A program made the translations under genes and the position numbers. Under the pieces are notes generated by a model, which saw nothing but the letters and a program-made list of their open reading frames with translations, ran no database searches and had not been told where the DNA came from. Below are positions 1 to 11,355 of a DNA stretch of 64,000 nt, one piece after another. Numbering within the stretch: position 1 is the first letter of the stretch; each line of letters begins with the position of its first letter. Origin of the DNA: Ignelater luminosus (lineage: Eukaryota > Arthropoda > Insecta > Coleoptera > Elateridae); the NCBI GenBank assembly GCA_011009095.1, contig VTPC01003537.1, forward strand, positions 62,001 to 126,000, written 5' to 3'.

Positions 1-768
1 GTCTTGAATGTTAACAAAGATGCAGCCCTGGCCCTCTTTGAAAAAACACATCGTATAATTTCCAATTTTTAAAAGAGTGTAACGTTCACTTTTTGCTTCC
101 GTTACATGTGTTCTATTTAATCTGTACTTCAGGTGTATTCCTGTAATTTTTTTTTAGTTTTCGCGGTTGGAGGGATTTTTTTGATAATGATGAGTTCACA
201 ATGGTAGGTTGATTAAATCTCTTAACAAATTGTTAAGGGTTGGATTTTCTTATCACGATTCAGTGATTTGCACATTGGATTTCATCTTTAATTATTACCT
301 CGCAACTTTTCCTACGTTTTACCTTTTACCATGCGGATTTAATAATAAATGATATAATTAACTACAGGCATAAATTATAAATTAAATATTGTAATTAATA
401 TAAACATATTATTTATTTACTGTATACCTGATTGATAATAAAAGAGAATATACCAAGGAAGACGTTTGGTTTTATAATTTATTTTTGATAGGAAATTATC
501 TAACCTTTTTACTTATCTGTTGGTCTGCCGGCCGTGTGATTTCACAGATGAACATAACACGGATGCTTGGAATTGCCTCCTCTCTGATCTTAGCTTCCAG
601 GATTTGGGAGAAGTGTAGATAGATATCCCTTCCTTAAAGAAATATTGGAACCTTGATTGACCGTTTTTGACCTCGTTCTAGACACAGTTACTTTCTATTA
701 ACCCTCTTCTAAACACCTACAATTTAGTTGCAAACAACGGGAATGTTAGCAACGAAAGATACTTTACA
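1..768. other. AT-rich stretch, no gene seen
   Basis: No open frame of useful length, RNA gene or terminal repeat was recognised on either strand. The sequence enters the window mid-region, so it could be flank or intron of something to the left. Confidence 0.4.
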
Positions 769-812
769 ACTATTTCCTTTAACACACATTTTTTAATGTC
801 TACTTCTAAATA

Positions 813-1030
813 TTTTGTTAATTTGAAAATAAATAGCTATACCTATTACTAGAATTTTGAAAACGTGAAATTTTGTTGAAAAGGGCCTAAATCTTGATTA
901 GAGATATTTACATTTACATATGTCATTATCACTCAAAATATCTCTAATCAAGATTTAGGCCCTTTTCAACAAAATTTCACGTTTTCAAAATTCTACTAAT
1001 AGGTATACCTATTTATTTTCAAATTAACAA
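813..1030. repeat. Near-perfect long palindrome (foldback MITE-like)
   Basis: An arm of about 95 bp (813-909) is repeated as its reverse complement at 937-1030, with a loop of about 27 bp. The arms differ at only a few positions, so the copy is young or maintained. A 15-bp string, actatttcctttaac, occurs in direct orientation about 30 bp left of the left arm and immediately after the right arm. This could be a duplicated flank. No coding content, so I read it as a non-autonomous foldback insertion of unknown superfamily. Confidence 0.75.
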
Positions 1031-1044
1031 ACTATTTCCTTTAA

Positions 1045-1771
1045 CTTACCCCAAACTGACAGGGTGTAAGAAGAAATGAGGGAACAATATTGAATAAATC
1101 CTCCTGCACAGGAGTTTCATTCAAAATTAAGAATCTTAATTAGCAGAACTGTTAAATCTTCATTTACAAATTATATTCCGACAGCATCGTGGGTAATTAA
1201 TTCATCCCTTTACTGTAACTCGATTTATTATTACATTCCAATATTACTAAACGAATTTCCTTATCAAACCTAAAGAAAATTTCTGAGCTGAAAATGAAGC
1301 TTCGTGAATGGTTAACTAACAGATAGATTTATAATGAATTATATATTTATTTCTTAAAGAACACATAATTATTTATTACTAGGTTCCAAATCTCGAGTTC
1401 CTATTCTATTTATAGTTTTTTTTTACTGGTTTATGTATTGTTAATATAAAACCTGTAGAAAGTCTATATGAACTCACAGGCAATTAATATAATGTAATAA
1501 TATAATAATAATAAATAAATAAAAAATAAAAAAAGAAAATCAAATACTTACTTGGCTGTCAAACTGCTAAATGTGAAGAGCGGTTTATCACATTCTGCAC
1601 CTGTACGTGCACACTAGATATAGCCTCAAATAACCTAAATGTTATACTCTACGCTATGCTATTTGCCTATAACAATGGTTTCAAATAGAAATAAATGTTA
1701 TAAAAATATTCACTCAGGCAGATGATATTTATTTAGGCAAAAGTAATTTTTCGAAAATGACTATTTGTCTG
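1045..1771. other. AT-rich spacer
   Basis: Poly-A/T and AATAA runs, for example around 1497-1540. No gene, RNA or terminal-repeat structure was seen. Confidence 0.4.
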
Positions 1772-1848
1772 TAACACACAGAGGCTCACAATGAAATTGA
1801 TACACTTCAGTATATAAACAAAATAGACAAACTTTTGGCTTAAATAAA

Positions 1849-1984
1849 CAAATGTCTATATAAACATTTTTATTCATAATGCCAACAATAAAGTGGAGGT
1901 TTCCAACCCTAGAAGCTGCTGCAAACACCCCCACACCATAACTCCGCCAACCCCATGTTTCATAGTGGGGCGTAAATTCTTTTT
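1849..1984 (-). repeat. Inverted copy of transposase segment 2088-2222
   Basis: Read on the minus strand this stretch gives RPTMKHGVGGVMVWGC, the conserved Tc1 block around the second beta strand, and ends at MNKNVYI-like codons. It then jumps straight into the TIR. The plus-strand partner at 2088-2222 carries different lesions in the same block, so the two arms diverged independently or came from two source copies. Confidence 0.8.
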
Positions 1985-1989
1985 TAGTT

Positions 1990-2615
1990 TTGGAACACCG
2001 TAATATTTGCAGATGATATCAAATACAACATTTTTAAATCCGATGGGCGTTCATATGTGTGGAGAAAAACCAGGACAAGAACTCGCCGAAAGAAAATTAC
2101 GCCCCACTGTGCAACATGTGGTTGGCGTATAGTTATGATATGGGAGTGTATGGCAGCGTCTAGGGTTGGAAACCTCCACTTTATTGATGGCATTATGAAT
2201 AAAAATGTTTATATACACATTTTGAAAAGACACCCCCAATTAAAGACAACTTTTGCTGTTATCAGGACAGTGATCCTAAGCATTCTGCTGTGTTGGTATA
2301 GGAATGGCTTCTTTACATCTGCCCCGAAGTTATTAAAAGTCCTGCATAGTCGCCAGATATGATTGTGCTAGAACATCTGTGGGCGAATTGCAAGTGGATA
2401 TAAGAAAACATCAGATTTCCAGTAAAGACGACTTTAAAAAGTGTCTCTCAAAGAGTGGAACAAAATTAACCCGGTATTTACAAGAAATCCTGGTGGAATC
2501 AATTCCAAACACGTTAAAAGAAGTTATTGATGATAAAGGACTACCTATGAGGTATTACAATTACCAGCCAATAATTCAAGAATTCAAGAAATGGACTGTA
2601 TCATTTTCACCATAA
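1990..2615 (+). pseudogene. Tc1-like transposase relic
   Basis: Successive frames give recognisable Tc1 (DD34E) blocks: NIFKSDG-like, YVWRKPG-like, RPTVQHVVG, VGNLHFIDGIMNKNVYI, LNLWANCK, IRKHQISSKDDFKKCLS and the C-terminal VESIPNTLKEVIDDKGLPMRYY. The N-terminal DNA-binding half and the first catalytic Asp region are missing. Frameshifts and stops separate the blocks; for example, the QDNDPKHSA block is corrupted around 2255-2290. The C-terminal 78 codons (2379-2615) are one clean frame. It is inactive. Confidence 0.85.
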
Positions 2616-2778
2616 TCAAGTGTTGAATATTTTAATTTTTCTAAGGTTGTATATTATGTACTTAAACAATAAATTACATATATTTAAGAGTTTCTATTTT
2701 TATTTGTTTATTTAGGCCAAAAGTGTGTCTACTTTGTTTATTTACTGAAGTGTATCAATTTCACTGTGAACCACTGTA

Positions 2779-4058
2779 CGAGGGCTGTTTGACGGAAGCG
2801 TGACTTTCCGCTAGATGGCGCTGATATCGGTAAATCGAAAACATTAGCATATACGTCAGTCTTTTAGAAGCTTAACCTCCAAATTTCATGTCAATCTGTG
2901 AAATAGTATACATTTGACAGTTATAGAAATCAATTAAGTTTGTGCTATTTTGTAAGTATGGAAAAACGTGAATTTCGTGTTTTAATTAAACATTATTTTT
3001 TACGTGGAAAAACAGTGAAAACAACTGAGGAGAAATTACGGAAATATTACGGTGAATCTGCTCCATCGCATGGAATGGTGTCCAAGTGGTTTAATTCATT
3101 TAAAACTGGCTGTATGAGCACTGATGATGCTGAACGCCCCGGACCCTTACAAACGGTCACTACTAAGGAAATCGTTGACAAAATCCATAATACGGTAATG
3201 GCTGATCGACGTTTGAAAGTGCGCGAGATAGTTGATGCTGTTGGCATCTCAATCGAATGGGTGCATAATATTTTACACGAACATTTGCATATGAAATAGG
3301 TATCGGCAAGATGGGTGCCGCGATTACTCACAGTGGACCAAATGAGAATTCGCGTTCAACTTTCAAATCAATGTTTGGTCATGTTACAACGTAATCCAGT
3401 TGAATTTTTTCGCCGATATGTGACTGTTGACGAAACCTGGATGCACCACCACACCCCTGAGACAAAGGAACAGTCGAAACAATGGATTTCACCAGACGAA
3501 CGTGCACCAAAGAAGACTAAAATTGGCCACTCGGCTAATAAGGTCATGGCGACTATTTTTGGGATTTTAAAGGTATAATCCATATTGACTATTTAGAAAG
3601 GGGTAAAACAATAACTGGCCAATATTATGCTGATTTATTGACCCGTTTTGATGTTATCTTAAAGAGAAAACGCCCACATTTGGCACGTAAGAAAGTGCTC
3701 TTTCATCACGACAACGCCCCATCTCATTCATCCGCAATTGCGACCGCTAAAACGCTACGAATTGCTTCCCCATCCACCATACTCACCGGATCTGGCCCCA
3801 AGCGACTTTTTTTATTTCCGAATTTGAAAAAATCTCTCGCAGGAAAAAAATTCGCATCAAATGGAGAGGTTATTGCTGCAACGGAGGCCTATTTTGACGA
3901 GTTGTGAAAAGAACATTTCTCAGACGGCTTAAAGAAATTGGAAAGTCGTTGGACTAAGTGTGTAGCACTTGAAGGGAACTATGTTGAAAAATAATAAAAA
4001 AAATCTAGGCTAAACCTGTTTTTTATTGAAATGTCACACTTCCGTCAAACAGCCCTCG
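2779..4058 (+). mobile_element. mariner element with TIRs and TA duplication
   Basis: The element is bounded by near-identical inverted ends beginning cgagggctgtttgacggaag, with TA at 2777-2778 and 4059-4060. Its left TA is also the base pair that follows the right end of the Tc1-like element, so the mariner landed exactly at the Tc1 target TA, or the reverse. Length of about 1.28 kb is full size for mariner. It carries a transposase gene with several lesions, so it is a dead but nearly complete copy. Confidence 0.93.
2958..3994 (+). pseudogene. mariner (DD34D) transposase, broken
   Basis: Starts MEKREFRVLIKHYFLRGK and ends GNYVEK, the normal mariner extent of about 345 codons. Visible parts are the N-terminal HTH region, the linker block LLTVDQ, the first catalytic motif VDETWMHHH, the second HHDNAPSHSS, and the third SPDLAPSDFF, which lies out of frame. 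Lesions seen are a TAG at 3297-3299 where Lys/Arg is usual, loss of one T in a T-run near 3560 before the WDFKGIIHIDYLE block, an extra A near 3743, a lost T near 3815 that restores frame, and TGA at 3905-3907. All three catalytic Asp codons survive as sequence. I chose the ATG at 2958 because family members start at this Met. Confidence 0.93.
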
Positions 4059-4133
4059 TATATAGGGATTCTAAACTCTAATCTTGCATTAAAGTTTTAT
4101 AAATAAAGTTGCATATAATACATATACCTATCA

Positions 4134-4746
4134 TATTATGTCCTTTTACGGGATATAAAAAAGCATCATTGGGATTTCTCATGTAAAATTCTAAATTTTG
4201 AATTCGACCTCTATTATGCATTTTAGAAAAACATGTTTAAAATAAAAATTGTTCAGAATTTAAATCTGCACACAATGAGCTCAAGGTTTTCCCTTAAGGA
4301 TGTATTGCACATACAATATTTAAAAAAAGTGTTAAAAAACCTGAAATTTTAACTTTGAAAAAGTTGGTGTTTGGCTTCTAAAAGAAGTCTAAGTCTAAGC
4401 ATGAAGTACATTTCTATTCATTTAGTGCTTATTTTTCTAAGATTTCTAAATATTTATATTTGTGGTGTAATAAAAATTCCTGACATTGAATATTTTATTT
4501 CACTCATACAAATATTGGTAAATCTCTACAAAACAAGCATACACCAGTTTTAATAAGGTTAAAGTATGTCAACTATTATACTTCATTGGCTTACATCACA
4601 TCCTTAAACAAAGATTTTAAGCTCATATGTACTGAACAGCGTTTACTCAAAACATTTTTCTCTAAAATGCATAACAGAGATAAAATTCAAGATTAAGAAT
4701 TTTACATGAGAAATCCCCATGATGCGTTTTCAAAAGGAACATAATA
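4134..4746. repeat. Long-TIR MITE
   Basis: About 165-180 bp at 4134-4313 is repeated as an imperfect reverse complement at 4580-4746. Shared landmarks include gggatttctcatgtaaaatt, tatgcattttaga, ccttaaggatgt and attatgtcctttt. The middle of about 265 bp has no coding potential I trust; the short frame at 4371-4553 shows no known motif. Superfamily not assigned. The arm divergence suggests an old insertion. Confidence 0.75.
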
Positions 4747-5232
4747 AAAATAATTAATAATAATTGCAGTTATCTGCAATATGTGTTGCCTACTTGCATG
4801 TCTTGAACCCCGCATTTCATTTAGAAATTTGGCTTGAGATAATGATTTTGCATAACGTAGAGATGCTAATACAACAACATGAGTTTATCATTAGAAGCGG
4901 TAAGTTAGTAAGTTCCTATTAAATAGTTCAAAGAGTAATTAAAAATTGTAAAGAAAAGAGTACTACTTTCGGTAAATTTGAGAGACAATAAAAATTGGAG
5001 ATTCACGGAGTTTCCCCGTAATTATGAAACAATTTTAGAGGTGTTTCAGAAATATTATTTTTTCCGTCGGAAAATTATACCTTAACATAGTTAAATATCT
5101 AAGTATTGAAATAAAAAAATATCAATTGACCAATTGAAGATTTCGGGAATTATAAAAATATAAAAAAATTGAATAAATTTTTCTCAACTCTATCTTTTGC
5201 CACAGTAGTTGGTTTTTTATATTTTTATTATT
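4747..5232. other. AT-rich spacer
   Basis: No coding, RNA or terminal-repeat structure recognised. Confidence 0.4.
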
Positions 5233-6508
5233 ATATAGGGTGTTTCGTAAATGCCAATAAAGCTTTAGATAGCAGCCTTCCTCAACGTCTTAAGATGCCA
5301 AAATTGAAAACATGAATGTTCCAAAGTACTTAGATTTGCCAAACGAACCAAAAAAAGATATTTAAACTTGGCAACGCTGCTGGAGGCAAATACAAAATTA
5401 TTCGAATACAGGAACCAAACCTGCAACACGTATTTATTAAAGAATCTCTATACGCAGATAATTTATTACTACTAGCATTAAGTAGCAGAGAATTACAAGA
5501 AACAATTTTAAGATGGGAAGAGTCCTTGGAAAAATACGGCATGAATATTAACCTGAATAAAACCGAAGTGATGGTAATAGCTAACACACAGGAAACAGTG
5601 GATGTTAATGTAAACAGACAAAGACTAAAATAAACTAATATGTTGAAATACTTGGGAGCCATGTTCGATTACAAAGAAGATATAGAAAGTGATATAAATA
5701 ATAGACTGAAAAACGCAACTAGCCTATTTAATGTTCTGAAGACAACTTTCTTTCCGAAAAGAGAAGTAAATAAAAACACAAAAGTAAAGATTTATGAAAC
5801 GGTATTTATCCCAATGTTAATATATGGCAGGGAGTCCTGGATTCGAAATGATAAAATGAAATCTAAAATCCAAGCTGCGAAGATGAGAATACTCAGATGT
5901 ATAGAAGTGACAAACTAAGAAACGCGACTATTCTAGAAAGGCTGGAAGTGACTCCGTCGATAAACTAATAAGAGCTGGGGCCGGAGGCTAGACGACTGGC
6001 GATGGACAGAAGAGCCTGGGGAGAACTTTGCAATACAACCCTCGACACCTAACCGGTAATACGAGGAAGAGTAAGTAAGGAACCAAAGTATCGTAAGAAA
6101 TCAAAGATTTATCAGTTTTATTCCAGTGATAATGAACCATAAAATTGTCAAAACTTGAAAGAATTGCTGGCAACTAATTTCATCGGATTTATTAGTACAC
6201 CCAAGTCTTGCATGTTTGTCATATCTATTTTTTTGTAAGAATTCAATTTTTAACATCTTCAAAAGGAGAAATTTAACAGTTCTGTGCTTTATCAACGGTA
6301 ATTGTTGTTTCAACAGATTAATTTGTTGAATTCGTAATGGCTTCATTTGGATTCGATTCTTTGGTTTCTGTTTATTTAATGTTAAAGATGTTAACTTCTG
6401 ACCACTTGTACAAGAAAACTAAGTTGAGGAAAAATTTTATTTTTGCAGATTTGCAAGAAGAACATGATTACCTAAAGCTTTATTGGCATTTACGGGACAC
6501 CCTGTATA
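5233..6508. mobile_element. TIR-bounded composite holding a LINE relic
   Basis: Inverted ends of about 37 bp match closely: left 5233-5270 reads gggtgtttcgtaaatgccaa and the right end 6471-6508 is its complement ending in ...caccctgtata. Ends of the acagggtgt type are common on insect DNA elements. The interior contains a non-LTR reverse-transcriptase tail (5390-6060), followed by 400 bp of unassigned sequence. Whether the LINE inserted into a DNA element, or two unrelated ends merely flank it, cannot be settled here. Confidence 0.6.
5390..6060 (+). pseudogene. non-LTR retrotransposon RT C-terminal relic
   Basis: Conceptual translation gives SLYADNLLLLA, where the catalytic box should read YADD, then KYGMNINLNKTEVMV, a stop, KYLGAMF, a connection region NNRLKNATSLFNVLKTTFF, VKIYETVFIPMLIYG and MRILRCIE. 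Further frames then resemble the DRRAWG tail. This is the RT thumb and C-terminus of an insect LINE of the jockey/RTE-like assemblage. The 5' part is absent. The YADN change at the catalytic site and the in-frame stop near 5630 show it is dead. Confidence 0.8.
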
Positions 6509-6512
6509 TTTT

Positions 6513-9500
6513 ATATACACCTTTAAAAAACAAAAAAGGCGCCATATCAAAATAGGCCTAGGGCGCATTCAAACCTAAATCCGCGTTGCGGAACGTCAAA
6601 CATTTTCTTTAACAGTCAAGATACTAAGATAAAATTGATTTTAAATTGGTTGATATTAACTGGAAGCTGTAAATGTAGGGCGGCACTAATGTTACTGATA
6701 ATAAATGACAATAATATTTATAAAGTTTATGACTACATTACAATTGCACTGCTAGAAGAATTTTTGAACATTCATGCATCATGCTGCAAAACAGTATGTT
6801 ACAGCGTCCCAAAAATGAGAATGGATACAGCTAAGTGCCCGTTGCGTAGGCAACCCACTCTATAACATCACCATTACTTTTAAGCAATTCAAACCATGAC
6901 AAGTTCTCTGCAGGGCGCCTGTCGCAATTAGTTCCGTTTCTTTGAATCTTTACCCATAGCCTAAACCATGCTGAGAGATTTGGCAACATCGCTTCTGTTG
7001 GCTCTGATGGTCTGACTTTAAAAATAAAGGTTATTGACGCGGACGTGCTTTTTATGTATAATAATATAATTATAATATCAAAATAATAAATAAAATGCCT
7101 TTCTTTTTTATAACCACCCACCCATCCAGATCAACTCACTGTTAAACGTATACATACAGGGTGGAATTTTTTAATTTACCTATAGCAGTTCAGTAAATAC
7201 CTGGGCCACTGTAGTAATTTCATTAGGGTAAAGAGAGGTAATTTACGCCACGTTGTTTACCCATAAACTTGACTACAACTACAATGCAGTGAATCCCTTT
7301 TTACCTGACAGTAAAATAATCTTTTTAAAAGGGGCACTATTCAGAAAATTAAAGAATTATTGATGCATTTTATTTACAATTATCCTTTGGATAAACACAG
7401 AAAGCATTACACAATTATAAATGCAACAACAAATAAAACTAGTATACGTCTAAATGAAAACTGAACATAAATTTATTCATCCATTGATAATTGAAATTTA
7501 ATTGACTGCATGAGAATTTTTTAAAATAGTTTTATTTACACAATTGTTAGGAATCAGCGATAATTTTTGATTGTAATGACTAAACCATGAGCTCATATAC
7601 TTCAAAAAATATTAAGTCTATAAAATTCATTTGTTAGTTTTACGATATTTTTATTAGGCATGACGATGTCTTGTTATTATTTTGTTTGAGGACGCAATAA
7701 AATAAGCAGAGTTGTGCTCCAGCTTTCGTTGTATAATGTTGTAATTGCTTTTACACATCCGTTGAAGATATTAGTGGTTTTAGTTGAAGATTAAAAGCAT
7801 TATAAAATTAGTACGCTTTTATTTGATTTAATTTACCGAACCCTATTTTTCTCGACCAGGCTTACGAGTAGTGAGACCATTGGCGAGACAGCAATAGTAC
7901 ATAAGATAAGTTTTGTATCTTTTTTCTTGTAACTGGTAATACAAACAACAATTTGTTTTTACAAGGGTTAGTTAATTGTGGGAAGTTTATTTTACGATGA
8001 GGGATTTACGAGTATGACCTAAACTACAAATAATCTGTCTGTGCAACCCCCTTATGACAATTTAACAAAGAAGGTAGAGGCTAGCTTTTAAGCTTATTTT
8101 GAGAAACATTCGGACAGTAGAACTTTCCTGGTACGTGCTATCTCATTTCTACTCATGTAAAATACTATTTCCTTTCGCTTGCTTTTATGTATTTGTGCAT
8201 TGGTACAACAAATAAATCCACTCTGTATAGTATTTATCATATTGACGTAAATATATATTACAAATACAAACTACATACTACCTGCTGATTAATAGATTAT
8301 TACAATTACTACTACTTATTACATTAATTTTTCTCAAAAGTATCTAATTTTCTTTTCTTTTGGCGGCTTTTGTCTGAGTTATATTTTTGAACTTTTGTTT
8401 CATTATTTTTAATTTTGACAAAGTTATTTAATATTATATTTGAGAAAACAGAACAAATACTGATGATTTTTAGTTTTTAGAAATATAGTTTCCAATTCTC
8501 TGTTGTTATTATTATCAATCAATAATCATATATTCAAAAATGCTACACATGTGCACAAACATATGTCTTCTAGGCATCTAGAAAACAATGGGGACCATAC
8601 AATTAACAATAAATTCATACCTACATAAATATGTGATGATTTATTATTAACACATTATTATTATGTGTCAGAAATAAAAGAATTAAAATGAATAGTTCTA
8701 ATTTAGATTACTACTTAATGACTTAAAACCTCTTCTATATTTTCAACAAAAAAACCTCAAATAGTACTCACCTTCAATAAAATGCTGATAACAGTGACGA
8801 CAAGATAACTGATAATTTATTATTCTTTATTAAGTGCAGATGCACATGTACCAGCTACTTACAAAAAGAACACATAACTGTTGAAAAACTTATTGTGAAC
8901 TCATATGTTTTTCACCTGTTTTACGTAAGTTAAAATCACTAGCAACACTTTAATACAAAATATTTTTCTTTATGTTTTTAATAATACCAGAAGAAAAAAA
9001 ATTTATTTTAAATACCAATACTAATAAAACCCACTTCGAACCAAGCAAATAAACCAAATAAACCACCATAAACCACATGCCGCTCATATCTCAGCTGTTC
9101 CCTTATCGGACCAAAGTCATTGTTGCCAAACTTCTGTATGCATGGCTTGTAAATTATAGAAGAAGGCTGTGCGGCACCCGAAATTGTTATTTTCAGTTTT
9201 TAAATAAAATCTAGACATGAAAGTTAAATGTTTGTAGGCATCCTTTTCAGTGGATGAATACAGTTAAGACTTAAGTTAATAATTTGATTTGGTCCAAAAG
9301 GTTGTGTAAATTAGAACATTTTTTAATTAACACTAATCTTTGGATGCTATTGTCAATTAACTTCCAGAAAGTTTTAGTGCATAAAATTTACAAATATACA
9401 TATATTATCTCGATTTTAAATTAAGAAAATCTCAAATTAAATAAAAATTGTTAAGCATTTAAAAATTCTGTTCATCTACAAGTGGATATCAAACGAATCA

Positions 9501-9729
9501 AATCCTTTCTACAAAATTTAAAATAAGAAACAATTATTTTATACTTTCTTTGAGAAAACTGACTATTCATCTTTAAATCAGATGTGCTATAAATACAAAC
9601 GGCAAGATGTAAAATCATTAGTTACAGTTTTAAAGACAAAATTGACCTTACATAACTATTTAAAGGCAAACAGATCTTTAAATGGTTGAACACTACCTAC
9701 TTTAGACAAATCTGTTAATTAAAAGTGTT
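6513..9729. other. Large intergenic stretch without a recognised gene
   Basis: Short open frames occur, for example 6635-6865 and on the minus strand 6831-7121, but none shows a family motif, signal or splice-consistent extension. At about 7155 there is a short acagggtgg motif like an element end, without a partner I could find. The rest is AT-rich. Nothing else is supportable. Confidence 0.4.
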
Positions 9730-10000
9730 AAGCTTTTTTATTTTCTTGAAAGTTGACCCAGAAGAGTTGTTTAATAGAGTAGCATATTTATACAGATGTA
9801 TAGTGGTAAAAGCCCTTTCCACTGTAATAAATGTTATTGTAAATTTACACAAATTTGTACTTTCATAGTGGCGAGAAATTATTTTAGTGTACAGCGATAT
9901 ATGCAAAAACAAATTCAGACAGAAGGATAATTTACAAGTGCATACTTGTTCATTAATAGTGGTGATAAACCTTCTCAATGTAACATAAATGTGCAATAAA
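9730..10000 (+). pseudogene. Decayed C2H2 zinc-finger gene fragment
   Basis: Split over two or more frames are finger pieces: KLTQKSCLIE, then SGKSPFHCNKCYCKFTQ, HSGEKLF, then ICKNKFRQKDNLQVHT and SGDKPSQCNI. Linkers of the HSGEKPF type and the C-x2-C halves match the intact finger genes at 11.4 and 16.5 kb. Frameshifts and stops interrupt every one to two fingers. It is a dead paralogue, upstream of and in the same orientation as the finger genes, consistent with tandem duplication and decay. Confidence 0.8.
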
Positions 10001-10237
10001 TTACATAAAACTAAAAATTATTAACTCCTTTTGTTATATCTAAAATGCATGGAAGAATAGAAAATTAAATAGAAAAAGTAGCTGTACATGTAAATATATG
10101 CGTGAAATAAAGATTTAGTCGACAGTCTCATTATTTATTGCATAACTTCATTAAAAAATATCACAGCCTTAATAACAACAAATACCTACATACAGAAATC
10201 AAAAACATTTATACAACAAGCTTTTTCAATGCAAACT

Positions 10238-10672
10238 TCACCAAGGCCTCCAAACGTTTTCAGTCACTTTCACGTCAAGTTCTTTTTGTAAATTTCTATT
10301 GTCGGTCACGTTTTGCAAACTAGAAGGCACGACAAAGGCTAAATCCCCGTTTTCCAATCTCGTAGGGATTAGGGTGACACCGATTTTTAGGCCACTTTCG
10401 CTAGAACTGTCAGCGGGACGGATTAAAACTTCCTCTTTACTCTTCACAGGTGGTGGTCCCTGAATCTGACCCAATTTGTTGTGCAAATGTTGCAGATAAC
10501 GTACGGTCATTTCTAAAATATCCGCCTTTTCCAGTTTAGCTGTCCTTTGGCCGCCTTTTCTTTGTGATGATCCTTGCAAGGTCGTTTTGGATTCTAGGAG
10601 AATTTGTTTTAAAGTTTCTAAACTGTCGTTTATTCTTGCGCGACGTTTCTTTTCCATTAATGGCTTTCTTAT
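10238..10672 (-). CDS. HES-type bHLH repressor (WRPW), 3' exon
   Basis: The exon encodes about 144 residues beginning at the splice acceptor (tttacag ends at 10673). The basic region and helix 1 read [20 protein letters not shown], with the Pro in the basic region that marks Hairy/E(spl) proteins. A long loop follows, then [18 protein letters not shown] (helix 2). A conserved C-terminal patch reads [17 protein letters not shown], and the protein ends in WRPW, the Groucho-binding tetrapeptide. Family members bind N-box/E-box DNA and recruit Groucho, often downstream of Notch. No Orange domain is visible between helix 2 and the C-terminal patch, which is unusual. The first coding exon, expected upstream (above 10680), was not resolved; an ATG at 10918 is a weak candidate with a phase mismatch. 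Gene divergent from the finger gene at 11356. Confidence 0.88.
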   Translation of the reverse strand: MRKPLMEKKRRARINDSLETLKQILLESKTTLQGSSQRKGGQRTAKLEKADILEMTVRYLQHLHNKLGQIQGPPPVKSKEEVLIRPADSSSESGLKIGVTLIPTRLENGDLAFVVPSSLQNVTDNRNLQKELDVKVTENVWRPW

Positions 10673-11355
10673 CTGTAAAAGATTAAAATACATTATTAGG
10701 ATTTAAATTCGTTTGAGTTTTACTTAAGATTAATTAACTGTTCTGATTTACTTTGGCAGTATGTTATTCAATCTAAAAGTAAACTATATAACTAAGAACG
10801 GAGCATCAAATGAACTGGATCTTATCGTTATCAATCAAAATTTAAATGTAAAATATCTATTAGTGATACTTGCCCTATAAAAACGACCAGATTTATAACG
10901 GCCGTCGTGCAACGTCATTTGATATGTTCAAAATTAACCCAAACAAATGAAGACAAAAGAATTCTCAAGTGCTGATACATTATGTTAAAAACGTAAAAGT
11001 GAATACTATAGATAGAATTCTCTCTAGCTGTTAGGTTTGTTAGTTAATAAAACTATTCAAACGCTTTAAAGTAAAATAGAGAAAAAACAGAAAACTGTTG
11101 GGGTAGGTTCTAGTTGACCTAATTTATTGTTTCATCAAGCCCAAGTCGAAATTTCTCAAACGGAATGCAACCATAATTCTCGAACTGTACAGCGATTAAA
11201 ATGCATCTGGTGCGTTGTTCTCGAACGTACTCTTAATTTAATTTTTCGTCTAATCTTAGGCTCAATAGATGTCATCCATGTAGTTAGTGTGGTGGAATTA
11301 ACGTTATCGTCGTAAATGTAAAATATAGAGATTCTTGCACAAATAAAAACTAACA
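10673..11355. promoter_or_regulatory. Divergent intergenic region of HES and zinc-finger genes
   Basis: This 0.68 kb holds the missing 5' part of the HES gene and the promoter/5' leader of the finger gene. The string atgtagttagt near 11278 recurs before the paralogue near 16396, so a leader or core element was duplicated with the genes. No TATA box or start site can be assigned firmly. Confidence 0.45.

Larger units (their letters stand above)
1779..2776 (+). mobile_element. Tc1-like element, foldback derivative
   Basis: Terminal inverted repeats of about 74 bp (1779-1852 and 2703-2776) match with scattered substitutions; the ends read cagaggctcac on the left and its counterpart gtgaaccactg on the right. 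The right end is followed by TA; the left flank is CA where TA is expected. The interior holds a broken Tc1-type transposase reading rightward. A segment of that same gene sits in reverse orientation directly inside the left TIR, so the left third is an inverted copy of a right-end fragment. It cannot be autonomous. Confidence 0.85.

Noticed and set aside
1984-2239. Minus-strand proteins in the Tc1-like element
   Set aside because: They are antisense to the transposase and partly created by the internal inverted copy.
10868-10918. First exon of the HES gene starting at the ATG at 10918
   Set aside because: The nearest donor is in the wrong phase for the bHLH exon; left as unresolved.
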